NCBI RefSeq assembly: GCF_021018895.1 | Contig: NC_079373.1 | Span: 11,132,501 to 11,196,500, forward strand | Source: Seriola aureovittata | Lineage: Eukaryota > Chordata > Actinopteri > Carangiformes > Carangidae | Direction of reading: 5' to 3' | DNA: 64,000 bases | In this document: piece by piece, positions 13,766-26,345 of the stretch | How positions within the stretch are numbered: the first letter of the stretch is position 1 | Layout of the letters: each line of letters begins with the position of its first letter | Notes under the pieces: model-generated | The model's input: the letters and a program-made list of their open reading frames with translations, nothing else | Told to the model about the DNA's origin: nothing | Database searches by the model: none | Position numbers and translations under genes: made by a program

Positions 13766-13770
13766 TCTCT

Positions 13771-13803
<33 letters not shown>

Positions 13804-13807
13804 TCTC
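13766..13807 (+). repeat. (CT)n repeat in the probable kcnc1 5' region
   Basis: CT units with one TTTG interruption lie about 750 bp before the kcnc1 start. The plus strand is pyrimidine-rich, complementary to the GA repeat 0.8 kb to the left. Confidence 0.9.
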
Positions 13808-14517
13808 GCACACACTCAAACTGTGGATCGTCTCTGAATGAAAGGGGAAGTCTATGCGCAGGAGAGCAGCGTCTCTGAGCTGAGACAAAGACCTGCTGTA
13901 TCGTGGCGGGGTGTCGGTAAAACGCAGAGAGAGGGAGCGGGCAGAGCGTCGGTGTGAAGGAGGTGAGTCTGTAGGCAGCAACAGAGGAGGGACTGAAAGC
14001 AGTGTACCGACTCTCCATCAGGAGCTGCCGGACAGGCGCTGTCCGCTCAGCACCACCGCAGTCACCTTGCTGTGAAAGTCATAAACCTGCTCAGGACTGA
14101 TCTGATCAATTACTGCAACCTGGGGAGTCCCATGAGCTGGATTTATTCTGCTGGCGGGGGGGAAATTGCCAGCGTTTGTCCTTTTACCTCGACATCTTGG
14201 ATTTACTGACGATGTGACGTCCATTCTTAATGTGATGCCATTGGCTGCGATCATTTTGGATTTCGATTCTATACCCTACAGTGAGTCTGGCAGCTCTACG
14301 CGTTCATGATCCTCTAGTTGCATGTGGCAGGTGCGTGTAGAAAATACAGGGGTTTAGAGGGAATGTAGCCTGGTGCGTATCCAGCAGTCCTGATTTCTTT
14401 CATAGTTGGTAAGAAACGACAGTTTGCTTTACGCGCTGCTTTTCTTTAAGTAATTGTTTCCTTCAGTCTAATCACTGCTGTGCATGCTTGCACGGGGCGC
14501 CTAGACTTACCTTTGCG

Positions 14518-14547
14518 ATGAAGGGAACTTATTGGAGAAATGCCTAA
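14518..14547 (+). promoter_or_regulatory. Upstream ORF (9 codons) before the kcnc1 start
   Basis: An ATG at 14518 opens a nine-codon ORF that stops at 14547 (TAA), eight bases before the kcnc1 ATG at 14556. It is in a different frame from the channel. If the mRNA includes this segment, the close stop could tune reinitiation. This is seen in sequence; the effect is inferred. Confidence 0.5.
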
Positions 14548-14555
14548 GGGACGCA

Positions 14556-17500
14556 ATGGGCCTGAGCGACGACAAGGATCGCATTGTGATAAACGTGGGA
14601 GGGATCAGACATCAGACATACCGCAGCACCCTGCGCACTCTACCTGGCACTCGCTTGTCCTGGCTGGCCGAGCCTGATGCACCCAACCACTTTGACTATG
14701 ATGCCAAGATCGAGGAATTTTTCTTCGACCGCCACCCCGGCGTTTTTGCACATATCCTTAATTACTACCGGACAGGTAAGCTGCACTGCCCGGCTGATGT
14801 CTGCGGGCCCCTCTATGAGGAAGAACTGGCCTTCTGGGGTATTGATGAGACAGACGTGGAGCCATGCTGCTGGATGACCTATCGTCAGCACCGGGAGGCA
14901 GAGGAGGCCCTTGATAGTTTCGGCGGGGGGGGGCTGTTAGACCTGGGGAGCGAGGATCCCGAGCCAGAGCAGGAGCATGCCGAGGATGCTGAGGTGGATG
15001 AAATGACAAGGAGGCTGGCGCATGGAGACTCTCCTGATGCCAGGAGTGGGAGCCTGTGGAGCCGGTGGCAGAGACATGTCTGGGCCCTGTTTGAGGACCC
15101 TTACTCCTCCAAATATGCAAGGGTGAGTAGCTTTATAAGATATTTGCTTGTGCTAAGCCATGGCTTTGTTCTTCCTGTTTCACTTATAATCTGGGGACTC
15201 CATAATGAGTTATCAAAGATAAATTGTGAGCTAAAACAATACTCTAAAATGTTTGAAACTGTCAAAACCTGCATGAACAGGAATACAGTTGTGAATTAGT
15301 TTACCTCTGTCCTATGATGGTTGAACAAAGACTGATGGATCTGGGAGGCTTTAGAGAGGCTTTTGATGACCTTGAAATTACTCTCCCAGGGGTTTCCACA
15401 GCAAGGATTTGACTATACAGAAAGGGAGGGAGAAAAAAAAAACCACCAAAGACTTAATCTGTCAAAATCATTTTGACAAACCCCCCACCCCCCAACCTCC
15501 TCTAAATCACAGATGAAGAAAAAGAAGTTTGTTTTGACTCTCACAGGTTTTTGGATAGATGTTTCCAGGACACAGGGTTCCCTGAGCTGGCTGGCTCTTT
15601 GGTTAAACAGGTCAGCTACACATTCGGAAACCAGATCCTTGGCACCAGCAGAATTTTAGTGGCAGACCTCCAGACAGAAAATTGGGTTGCTGTTAGAGGT
15701 GACGTTTTTGGACTTTGTCATGGGCACTTTTCCATCTGGGCGCCAAGCCCCTCATTGATGACAATGAAATGACTTTACACCTTCTGATTTTTTTATTTTC
15801 TGACCACTGCCTCCTACAAAGACCGCTGCGCTGCACACTGCTTTAACAGCTGTAGCAGTCTGATTGGTGTAATTACTTATCAGGCCTCATCCAGCAAGTG
15901 TAAACTGTATTGACATGTCCTCACTCTTACATCAAGCATTAGGGAGAGTGGTATAACCAAGATACACACTGTTCTCTTAGATTTCACCTTTTGCATGCAG
16001 GGAAATGTTCCAAGACAGGAACCCCTCAGATGTGTCCTACATTTAACAAAAAGCAGAGCAAAGATTGACAGAGGTCTACCATGTCTGGCAAGAAGATTAA
16101 TTAGAATTGAGCCTCACAGTTAATTACAGACTCTATTCTCTGTGGATGCATCAGTGGAAAACCCTTGTCACTGCATATCACTATAGGCCTGTGGTTTGTC
16201 AGCAACAGAGAGAATCAGCCAATAAGGAGCAAACAATCTTTGCTTGTCACCCTCCCTCCAGGCCACACTGTTCCTAACTGTCACAAAGACACATAATTTA
16301 AGATGCAGTCTGATGAGATGCAGCGTTTGTTCAACAGTTTGAGGGGTGGGATGTTCGGAGGGCTGAGCGAACCAGTGCATCAGCGGTCGACATGAAAGTG
16401 GCTTATAAGATTGGAGGATGCAGGCACTGGTGGTGATGGATGTTTGTCATCTCTCTTTCTAAGTAATATACAAGAGCAGGAAAAAATTTACAGGAGAACC
16501 TGCCAGTTAGAGCTGCAACTAAGGATTATCCTCATTATGTGATTATTTTCTGGATTAATCAAGTCAAATTTGAGCCATAAAATGGTGAAACATGCTGATT
16601 GTCATTCCCTGAAGTCCAAGATGACATATTCAAAGAACTTGTTTTGTCCAACCAACAGTCCCAAAGAGATCCAGTTTACAGTCGTAGAGGACTAATAAGA
16701 AACCCAGCAACAGTTCTCAGTTCAGAAGCTTAAAACAATTAATTATCAAAATTGTTGCAGATGAATATTCTGTTGACTGACTCATCAATAAAGCTTAAAA
16801 TATTAACATTTCTGTTGATACAGCATCTGTAAGGTGTAGACAGGGCACAATAAAGCCACTAGGGTAACCACAGGGCAAAAATTAGCTGTAGATCTTTTTT
16901 AGTGTCAATTTTGTTAAACATAAACTTATTAATGAATATACACCATGTCAAACTCTGGGACCCTGAAGGTCTGGGGTCCATGGGGCAGATGCCCACTTTT
17001 ATAAGTTGTTAATCCAGCCGGTGGTGTTGCTTCCTCTCAGTGTTATTTATTGAGATAGTTATAGTTTGCAGTTGTATTGGATTGTATTGTAGTCTAAGGT
17101 GTACTTGTTATTTTGCACAGCACATACTGTAGAGGGGGTGGACAAAACAACATTATGCAATCTGATAAAACAGAACCACATACTAAAATCTCTCTTACAC
17201 TGTGTCAGCAAGGGTTGAACATTGTTAACTTGACGAAGCTACATTTTAAAAGTAAGTTTGTATTTGATTGTATTAAAAGGTGAAGTTTCCCTTTTGCCCT
17301 CTGTATGTTTCGAAGAAATACAATACTGAATTTAAAGTGAATTCAAAAACACACAGCGCCACTGACATGCTACATTACAGTGAATAAACTGCAGCGACTC
17401 AACAACCTGATGATTGAGTTCTAAGATTCAGATACTGAACAGTGATGTTGACTTTCTGAGCAAAGAGAGGAAGTCAGTTTGCTGTAGCCACTGCTAACAC

Positions 17501-20500
17501 ACAGGTTCCCTCTGTACTGTCATACTAACATGGAAGGGAAGGAGACATTCATAAGCAGCAGCGATTTCCTCAGCACAATGCGATGAATTGCCAGTGATGA
17601 GATATTATGATGAGGGCCTGTTTTCCATCTCATGCTGCATGCCTGCCTTCCTGACACACCGTGAATGGACACAACTGACTAAGATGCTGAGTTTCCTTTG
17701 CTCAGTGGAATATATATGACTTCCTCATGCCCAGACATGCCCCACTCCAACTTACCTCCTCCCTGATACAATTAATTACTCCTCCCAGCTACTTTACAAC
17801 GCTATGCATTAGTCTGAGAAGTACATGCATGAATAAACCTCTATTGATCCAACTTGATTGTGATTCATTGGATGATTAAGTAAGTATCTGCTGTTCCTGT
17901 CTAGCTTCTTTGTCCACCAGCTCTGATCTATTGAAGATCCATTGGAGATATAGCTGGTTTTTCATCCATTCAAGCTACAGTAAATTACATGAGTGGTGAC
18001 ACATACCGTAAACCAGCACAGTATGATCAGAGGATAATATGAGGTCAGAGCTGCAATCAATGCCCTGGAGAGAATACTGTATCTGTTACAGCCATGTAGT
18101 ATGCATCAGAAATATCAGAACCTAAATGTGATGAAATGTGATCGCCCAATTGAAACATAATGAGGGCTAAAGTACTCTTTTGCCATTAAGGGAAATATGG
18201 GTTTCTCATAAAAGTGTCTCCTCAGCTAAGCGAGCCTCACCAGCCTCACGAGCTCACTACGATTCCCAAGAGCTGATCATCTGGACAGTATGACCTTGCG
18301 TAGGGAAAACCTACTGTACCGATGCTGCTGAAGGGAAGAGCCCCAGCTAAATTTAGTCACGGGGGTCGACACTAATGGCTCGGCCGCTACTGCTGCTGCT
18401 GGTGGCTCTTTGTAATTCTGCATGTAGCATACCCTTGAAAATGCCATGACCTTGAGATACGACAGAGGGAAGGGAAGGAAGAAAGGCAAGCGCGCATTGA
18501 TTGTCCCCTTTACAATGACACTTGTGAATCAAGATGGACAGAGTGCAGGGTGGGTGGGGGGTATGGGGTAGAGGGCGGGTAGTGAGAGTGTGTCAATGCC
18601 ACTGTCACTGTCAAACCAGTTGCCATTGTCTCAGATTGAATTGCATTGTGTCGTGCAAAGAATGGCAGCTGGGCCATTGAGCTTGATTACACTGCATGTG
18701 CTCATTCTCCTCTCTGTCCTTCTCGCCCTCCTCTCTCCCCTCTATTTCTTCTCCTGCACCCTGCACATATTTCCTGCTCAGTGGGTGGCTCTGGCCTCGC
18801 TGTTCTTTATTCTGGTGTCCATCACCACTTTCTGTCTGGAGACCCACGAGGCCTTCAACCCCATCATCAACCGTACTGAGCTGGAGCTGGTGGACAACAT
18901 CACAGTGGAGCACACCTACCAGGAGACGGAGACTGCGGCCTACCTCACCTACATTGAGGGTGTTTGTGTGGTGTGGTTCACTTTTGAATTTCTAATGCGA
19001 ATAACTTTCTGCCCGAATAAATTTGACTTCATACGGAACGCCCTGAACATCATCGACTTTGTGGCCATCCTGCCCTTCTACCTGGAGGTGGGTCTCAGCG
19101 GGCTCTCCTCCAAGGCAGCTAAGGACGTACTGGGTTTCCTGAGAGTGGTCCGCTTTGTGCGGATCCTGCGTATCTTCAAGCTGACACGTCACTTTGTGGG
19201 GCTGAGGGTGCTGGGCCACACATTGAGGGCCAGCACCAATGAGTTCCTTCTCCTCATCATCTTCCTTGCTCTCGGTGTCCTCATCTTTGCTACCATGATC
19301 TACTACGCTGAACGGATTGGAGCTAACCCCAACGACCCTCGAGCCAGTGAGCACACACACTTCAAGAACATCCCGATCGGATTCTGGTGGGCTGTGGTGA
19401 CCATGACGACCCTTGGCTATGGAGACATGTACCCTCAGACGACCTCTGGTATGCTGGTTGGAGCCCTGTGTGCCCTGGCAGGTGTGTTGACCATCGCCAT
19501 GCCCGTCCCTGTGATTGTCAACAACTTTGGAATGTATTACTCGCTGGCCATGGCAAAACAGAAACTACCAAAGAAAAAAAATAGGCATATCCCTCGGGCT
19601 CCCCAACCAGGTTCTCCCAACTTCTGTAAGTCAAGCATCAGCTCCCAACCCCAGAGCCCCATTGCCCATGACGACGTTTTCGAGATAAAGTTTCAAGGTA
19701 AGAAACAAAGATCATATACTCATATATTCTGATACACTGTTGTCTCGTCACTTGTCCGTCGTCATGAAACAGACACGTCACAACTCAGCTGTTCCCACAC
19801 TTCAATCAGTTGATGATTTCCCACAGAAAATAATCAATTAAAATATGTAATGAAAAGCATATTCGACTCCGGATAGAAGATTGGAGACTGAGGCAGACTG
19901 AGTAATCATGCTATTGATTTTGCACTTATTAATGCAGCAGTTCAGTCCTTCCCTCATTTAAGACTGAGAGTCTGTTATCACCATGTATTTGTAAGAACAC
20001 TTTAGTCACATGATTCCTCTTGAATTCCTTTGGTTGCATTAGTGCAAAGACATATTGACCTTTGATACAGTTTGTGCTCAAAAACGTAGAACAAGGGACG
20101 GTGCGAGGCAAATATTAGACAGCAGCTATACATACAATGTTGTTATACAAGTTAATCCCTGCAGGTCGTAAAGTGAAAATGGCATATATATTAAAGAACA
20201 TAGTACTAAGCTGGTATATCAAACCAGATTTTTTTCCCTGTGTGTTTTTCTTTCGTTTTCTTTATTGTTTTCTTATAAGATTCCAAGCTGAACGGTGAGG
20301 CAGCTAACGCAGCGCTGGCCAACGAAGATTGTCCTCATATAGACCAGGCCATATCTCCGGAGGAAATCTTCAGCCCCAGCGAGAGAGAGCGGCCCTGCTT
20401 CCTGGTCACCACTGCTGAACGCCCCAACCACACAGGGGGCAGAGTAAGGAGGGGTACGTACAGTAACAGCCAATCACAGGCCCCCGTAAGACACTGACAC

Positions 20501-21686
20501 CCTGTAGAGCGTAGACAGGACACGCTTTCTTTATCCCTCTTTGCTGAGTGTTACATCTCAGTTTTACACAGGCACATGCACACAAACACACAGAAGCACA
20601 CACAACTATAAAACCTCTTATTACAACCTTCACACACTTTCACAGCAGCTTCTTCTTCTCAATCATCCCATTGGGAATTGTATATATTCCAAGTCACAAT
20701 AACATCTTTTAAGGCCAAGCACAATCACCACAAATGCTAATAGGTCAATAGTAATTTTCCACATCTACATAATATATTTTTTGATACCATGCATAATGTA
20801 ATACCCCTATTTACTTACCAGTAAAAAAAGCTATTTTCGAGATTTATATGATCTAGAATGTGTTGTCTTACATGCCTATGAAAGTATTTATGTGTTACGC
20901 GTGTATCATGTATGTATATGTGTTTTAATGATAAATACTGTGCGGGACCCTGACTTATGAGTACATTGGTCTTGACCATAACGGTGCATGAAGTGTCTTG
21001 CTGATGGGTGCTATCAGTATGGTGAAGGAGCACAACACAAATGGAGGAAGGCTAATGTCAAATATTATTATTAATATCACTGAGAGCCAAATTCTAGCTC
21101 ACTGATTTTTATACTTTAATACCAGGGTTAAGCCCCTTTTTGTTTACTTTTATTTATTCACTATTAATGTTAAAAACATTCCTAAGAAAGTTAGGTTAGT
21201 CTCCGGCTGTGTGTGCAGCCAGCACATCAACAGTAAATGGCGTACAGTATGAAATTCTGCCTGTAGCTGAGAATACATTCCCTGCCTGAGGTGCCTACCT
21301 TTTCGAGTCTTTTATAGTGTTATACTCCAAACCATTCCAGTACCACCCGGTGCATGCTGTTGTACTCCTGATGCACTCAATGCATGGAGAATAATAATCT
21401 GTCTCAAGTCTGTGTTGACCTGTTTCTTTGGAGACAAAAACAAGAAAGCAACAGGTGTAGTATTGCCAGTGAGGAACACCAAAACATTTTGTCATGGATT
21501 TTAGTGCTGCAGTGTACTCAGAACGTTCTCTGTTTTTCAACTGAAGGTTATGAAAAGCCTTGGAGCCTTAACAGCATGTCTGGCATGAGCGGGGATGCCT
21601 CTGGAGTGTCCTCAGTGTCCGCCCTGCCCTGCAGCCCACCCTGTCTAATGCAGCACTCACATTCTCCCATCCCATCCATTATGTAG
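14556..21686 (+). CDS. kcnc1: Kv3.1-type voltage-gated potassium channel, complete, 598 aa
   Basis: Exons: 14556-15122, 18782-19697, 20280-20453, 21547-21686 (1797 nt, junctions GT-AG and in frame). It is the Shaw-family channel that gives fast-spiking neurons rapid repolarisation. The T1 tetramerisation domain (about 7-113) has the zinc motif H77, C83, C104, C105. S1 starts near W190. The S4 arginines run through [10 protein letters not shown] (310-319). The selectivity filter TLGYGD is 399-404, and the S6 hinge PVPV is 430-433. N-glycosylation sequons lie at N219 and N228 in the S1-S2 loop. Exon 4 encodes the tail starting GYEKPWSLN and ending HSPIPSIM, equivalent to the mammalian Kv3.1b tail. 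I chose the ATG at 14556 because it gives [16 protein letters not shown], aligned with human; the upstream in-frame opening begins at a TTG. Confidence 0.97.
15123..18781 (+). other. kcnc1 intron 1 (3.7 kb)
   Basis: The intron separates the T1 domain exon from the S1-S6 exon, the usual Kv3 arrangement. It contains an interspersed repeat (about 16508-16797) and otherwise unique noncoding DNA. A clear pyrimidine tract precedes the acceptor at 18780-18781. Confidence 0.85.
16508..16797 (+). repeat. Teleost interspersed repeat (GAGCTGCAACTAA type)
   Basis: It begins AGAGCTGCAACTAAGGATTA and contains TTGTTTTGTCCAACCAACAG, landmarks of a widespread fish repeat whose ends carry ATTAATCGATT-like motifs. 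The TTAATTATCAAAATTGTTGC near the right end fits the same family. Confidence 0.6.
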
Positions 21687-24201
21687 CATGGTTGAGTAGC
21701 AGACACAATGCCATTGGAAGGCCAGTCCACACTCCTCCTTCTTATCCTTCCTGTCAGATTTTGCTTTTACACTTGCCTTCGCTCCTGCTTTTTTCATTTT
21801 GATTTCTTTATTTTTCTGGAAAACTGTATCTTAACTGTGCTAATACTCAAGCTTCCCAAGTGTTCTCCTTGGGTGTGTCATCATATCCTCGACTAGAAAA
21901 CATTGGCACATGCCACTCTGCATGGGTCACTTCAGTTGCAGACAAAGCACTGTTCTACTTCTGCCACAGGCTAACCCCACTCTTTCCCTGTGTTTAAATC
22001 ATTGCCTGTTGCTCTGTTGCTTTTGATCTCGCATTCTCTTCTGCCAGTAACTTTTATCTCATCTGCTTTTTACAATTTTGTGAAAGAAATTTTCATAAGA
22101 TGTAACCCCTGCTAATATGCTGGACATTAACAATACATGGCTTTTAAACATATCCAAAAGGTACCATTGCCAGCTGTTAAGGGAACTCCTCTTAAGTGCT
22201 TTGTACGTTGCAAAGTAGAGACGTTTTCCTTCTGAAAGTGCAATCCAGACAAGGCTTAATGTTATCTGAGTGGCCATTAAAAAATATATTTTAACATGAT
22301 GTTCATGATGTCCAATGCAATATGGAGATGATGACAATTCCTATGATACTAGTGATGAATACATCTAATGTCAAAAGAACTAAAACTGTTTGTTCATTTG
22401 CATGAACTGCATGAGAAATTATGTTCAACAAGAAGCTAACTGTATCGCAGTACCTGTAAGAAAAAAAAAAACTTTTTCTTTCAAAAGCTCCTACAGCTTT
22501 GTCATTTTTTATGCATTTTGAGACAGCTTTACAAGAGACTCAGTCATAGCAGAGATTTTTATGTAGCTGCCATTCTTTGCCTTTCCCCAAATTCATACAG
22601 TATATTTATTTTTTTGTTTTTATTTGACTGGGGCCTCCAACTAAAATAGTGTGATTTAACTTGAATAATCTGTCAAAAAGCCAACCAATGCTGTTATGAG
22701 CATAAATAGTTTTTATACAGCTATATTTACAGGTATTTATGAGTTTTTAAACAGTATCGATAGTCTGCAGCAAACAACAGACTGCTGTGATGCCTAAATT
22801 AAGGCAAGACTGAATTATTAAACAATGGTGCCTTCATACCTGGTGAGGCAAAGTAAAAGTGAGTAATAAATTGACATGATATTACATAAGTGCTCGCAGT
22901 GTAGCATCAATTAATTTTATACCATGCTCATAACAGTGTAATGAAAGCTTTATTTACAAGGTGCACCTTGTACCTTTTGCACCCTCGTACCCTCAATCAC
23001 AGTAAAACAACCTATTGGTTATTATTGTAACACCATACATGCATACTAGGATTTAGCCTTTAGTGAGATACATAACTCCAAGCAAAAAACACCTGAAAAT
23101 ACTGACTTAATAGTCCCAAACTCAAGAAAACTTTTGTATGATAAAGCACAAAATATTATCAAAGGGGACCAGGCAACTCTACAGAGCCAAAATATATCAA
23201 GTTATCAACCAGAGATGTCAGAATGACTCCTACAGTATGTATGTTTATTGATTTAAAACATCAATACTATTACTGTTACATGTATTGATACTGTCCCAAT
23301 AATTATGCACAATTCTTTCAGGGCACTTTAACAAATTTTATGTTGACCAATCAGATATGTTAATTTCTAGAAGAATATATAAGTATAGCAACTCATCTAA
23401 GTTTTGTTTTTATTCTGAATGAGCAGAGTTTTACATTTTGAGTCATGTCTCTTGTGGTAATTAATTGACGTTATATATTTAAAAAGAAAAAAAAACCTTG
23501 TGAAGATTTGATGTGAAGAGATGCAGGTGAATTATATGCTCATGCAATTCAAGTGGAAAAAAAAAAGTACAATACGACACAGTATGGGATGTGGGTCTAC
23601 TTGGGGAAAGGTAAATGCATGTATTTTACATTTATGCAACAGAAAAGTATTCAAATAAAATATGTAAATATAAGTCCTTGCATGAAATAAATTTTGTACA
23701 CAACGAGCGTTTAGACTCCGTTTTTATTCAACAGCACTATGCATACATACAACTTTCCTTTCCCACTAGCTTAAGGCTAGTGCTTTCACCTGCTGTTTGA
23801 CCCTCTGTCTACCTGTGTTCGGGTCAAAGAGAGCATAAAAAACGAGGTGACTGTGAGAGCATGACGCAAAGTATACAAACGCATGACAATGACTGAACTA
23901 CTGTACATCAACCTGTAAAACGCAGCATGATTGGGCATGTTTATTAACCGACTCAGAGTCCAGCCTCTGTACACAGACAGTACATCATTGTCTGATGCCT
24001 TGGCTAAGCATGGGAAATACATGGTAAACCTGTCGTTTACCATGAGGAACTAACGGAGCACATTTTCTTTACTCTCCAAGCTAGTGTCATCCCTCACCTC
24101 TCCCCGCACCTCCGAGGTATCCATCGTCGCCATCATTTCCATCATTATACATAATTTGTGTAATAATTTATTTTTGTTATTGTTTTTTTATATGTTTATA
24201 G

Positions 24202-24311
24202 AGACCCAGCGACAGCACCGGAGCAGACAACCAACAGAGTCAGTTTGTGTTATGAACCATGGTGTACCAACCACTATGTGTATGACCCATAATGGCCCAT
24301 CACCCACCTGA
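24202..24311 (+). other. kcnc1: Candidate alternative last exon of kcnc1 (35 codons)
   Basis: A strong acceptor (a T-rich tract then TTTATAG, ending at 24201) is followed by an ORF that is in phase with kcnc1 exon 3: the leftover G of exon 3 plus AG makes GAG. The tail would start ETQRQHRSRQPTES and end THNGPSPT before a TGA at 24309. Kv3 genes are known to swap C-terminal tails by alternative splicing, so the position is sensible. I do not recognise this tail in a named isoform. It could also be chance. Confidence 0.4.
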
Positions 24312-25585
24312 TAGTCCTGTAGCATTGTTGTGTGTATTACTTAGTATTTTTAAATGGGTGTGACAGTGACAACCTGTACATCACAAACTCAGCATAGATG
24401 TAGCACTGAGGAAGTTTTGTTGTCAAGCCTTATGTAGCTCAGTATCTGTGACTGGTTACTGTGTTGTAATTTGTGTGCCTATTTTTGGTGTGTGCCAGTG
24501 TTGTAAATACGCTTTTCTGTGTGCTGAAGTTGTGTGTACCAATGTTTTTGAGTGATCATCAAATATTTGTGTGCTTCTTCTGTTGAAAGAAAAAAGAAAA
24601 AAAAAATGTTGCTCCGATTTAACCCCCCCCCCAGCGAAAACCTGTCACTTGTCATGTCAGCCAGACTAAACAGTGGGAAACAAATCGTTAACTTTGCACT
24701 GTCATGGTCACATCTTTGTAGACTTTTTGCACTGTTTTGCACCAGTGAATTTTTAACATTCCTTTGATATGTTTTCAGCCATCAAAGAGATAACATCCAC
24801 AAAAAAATGAAAAAGGTCATACTTTTAAAAAACAACAAAAACAAAACCAAAAAAACACCACTTTTACCTTGTATTAATGACGCATTAAAATGGCAAAATG
24901 TGCTGTTAAAAACACGTAAGTCATTTATTGTTAGTCAGACATGAATAATAATTATTCAACATTAACCGATGTTGTTATATCTTCATATGTAGCTATACTT
25001 TGATTAACAAAGACAGCTAATATATAAAATACACAGCTAAGACATTAAGAATTATTCTGTTGTATGTTTTAATTGACAATCATGTGGAATCGGATTATTA
25101 TTCTTTTTCTGCACACATGCAAATTGGTAAATTAGTATGTAATACTAAGTGATGCCAAAACATCATACGCCTCATACTGGACAAGTGCCTCTGTTATGCA
25201 AGTTCTTCTTACCATTCAGGACTATAGCTTAACCAACATGATGAACTTATGTACATTTTATTTTAAATTAACCATCAATCACCAGCCATTAAAAACAAGC
25301 ACCAGTTCAGACTTAAAAAGTACACAGATACAATAAGGACCCCCGTATGGATCAGTCTCTAAAAGCAAGCAGTGAGAATACCTAATTAAAAAATAGCCAT
25401 CGGGTACAAAGTATTGATTAATTGTTTGTGTGGAAAAGTTAGTGGAAAGGGACCAACTTTTTACCAAACAACTGCAAACACACTGCCAACAACTTGCCGA
25501 GATCTGTGTGCAGTCAGGCACAGCAGATCTGGATCTGCCAGTAGAGCTGAGCACAAATGGGGGGACAGTGTGCTGATCATTGTTC

Positions 25586-25620
25586 AATGAAACAAACAAA
25601 CAAACAAACAAACAAACAAA

Positions 25621-25651
<31 letters not shown>

Positions 25652-25703
25652 CAAAACAAAACAAAAAAAATATATATATATAATATATATATATATATAT
25701 AAT

Positions 25704-25750
<47 letters not shown>
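25586..25750 (+). repeat. Compound (AAAC)n-(AAAAC)n-(TA)n microsatellite
   Basis: Successive AAAC units (about 25590-25620), AAAAC units (to about 25665) and TA runs (25669-25748, broken by TAATTAT). The adjoining ORFs on both strands are products of this repeat. Confidence 0.9.
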
Positions 25751-25751
<1 letters not shown>

Positions 25752-26192
25752 ATACAGCAGCAGTTATTATTAATGGAATCAATGACGCAACAAAGAGGCA
25801 ACTGTTGTGTGCCATTTAGTGAGCCTTCAGAGTGTGTGTTTTGAACACCATGCATTTTGTGGTTAGTTATCTCAATAAGGTGTTCAGTGATCGTTTTGAT
25901 TGGTTTGTTGTTTAGGGGTTTTTTGTGTCTTTTTTGACCAATACAGTTCAGGCTTGTACAATAAATAGTGATAAATAAAAAAAACACAGAAATGATCATT
26001 TTTCAGTGAGTGTTGATTTATTTTTTGAAAGTAATCCAGGGTAAAGCACTTTAATTTAACTTTCATTAACGCATAATTTCAGTGACACAGATGATTTCTA
26101 CATTTAATTTGCCTAAACTATAATCATAAAATAAAAACCTTTGAAAAGAAAGAAAAGGTAAATATAAGGGAAAATATCATCCCTGACCCATT

Positions 26193-26345
26193 CCCATCGC
26201 CCTTGACCAAGGCATTGCTTAAGACCTGCAGCTAGTCCCCGGGTGTGCTGCACTGTGGTCGCCCACACCTTATAAATATGTAGGTTGGGTCAAATGCAGC
26301 AGACAAGTTTCTCCCAAAAGGAATTAATGATGTATACAGTATGAA
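26193..26345 (+). repeat. LINE/SINE-type 3' tail fragment
   Basis: The stretch CCCTTGACCAAGGCATTGCTT followed by GGGTGTGCTGCACTGTGG and GGTCAAATGCAGCAGACAA matches the layout of common fish LINE/SINE tails. Boundaries are approximate and the family is not assigned. Confidence 0.45.

Larger units (their letters stand above)
12252..14555. promoter_or_regulatory. Divergent intergenic region between cd81 and kcnc1
   Basis: The two start codons face away from each other across 2.3 kb, so both promoters should lie here. Contents: a cd81 TATA candidate, a 0.4 kb GA/GAAA repeat, unique DNA (12.94-13.7 kb), then a CT repeat and a more GC-rich stretch (13.8-14.5 kb) that is probably kcnc1 5' UTR. A donor-like GGTGAGTC at 13961-13968 and an acceptor-like TTTCCTTCAG ending at 14466 could bound a 5' UTR intron. 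Promoter activity is inferred from position only. Confidence 0.5.

Noticed and set aside
12251..14556. A tightly shared bidirectional promoter for cd81 and kcnc1
   Set aside because: The two starts are 2.3 kb apart, cd81 has its own TATA-like box, and the expected expression patterns differ; separate promoters are more likely.
14640..15120. ORFs on the opposite strand and other frames over kcnc1 exon 1
   Set aside because: They are shadows of the conserved T1-domain exon.
18590..18781. In-frame ORF upstream of kcnc1 exon 2 that could be read as a separate start
   Set aside because: The stretch is the intron pyrimidine tract; the acceptor at 18780-18781 joins exon 1 in phase, and similarity begins exactly at W190.
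19698..19732. Read-through of kcnc1 exon 2 ending [11 protein letters not shown] as an alternative tail
   Set aside because: It begins with a good GTAAGA donor and exon 3 continues the known Kv3.1 sequence in phase, so it is intron read-through.
25279..25815. 178-aa ORF on the minus strand near the AAAC/TA repeat
   Set aside because: The N-terminal third is microsatellite (YIYIYI and FVLFC runs) and the rest has no recognisable domain or splice context.
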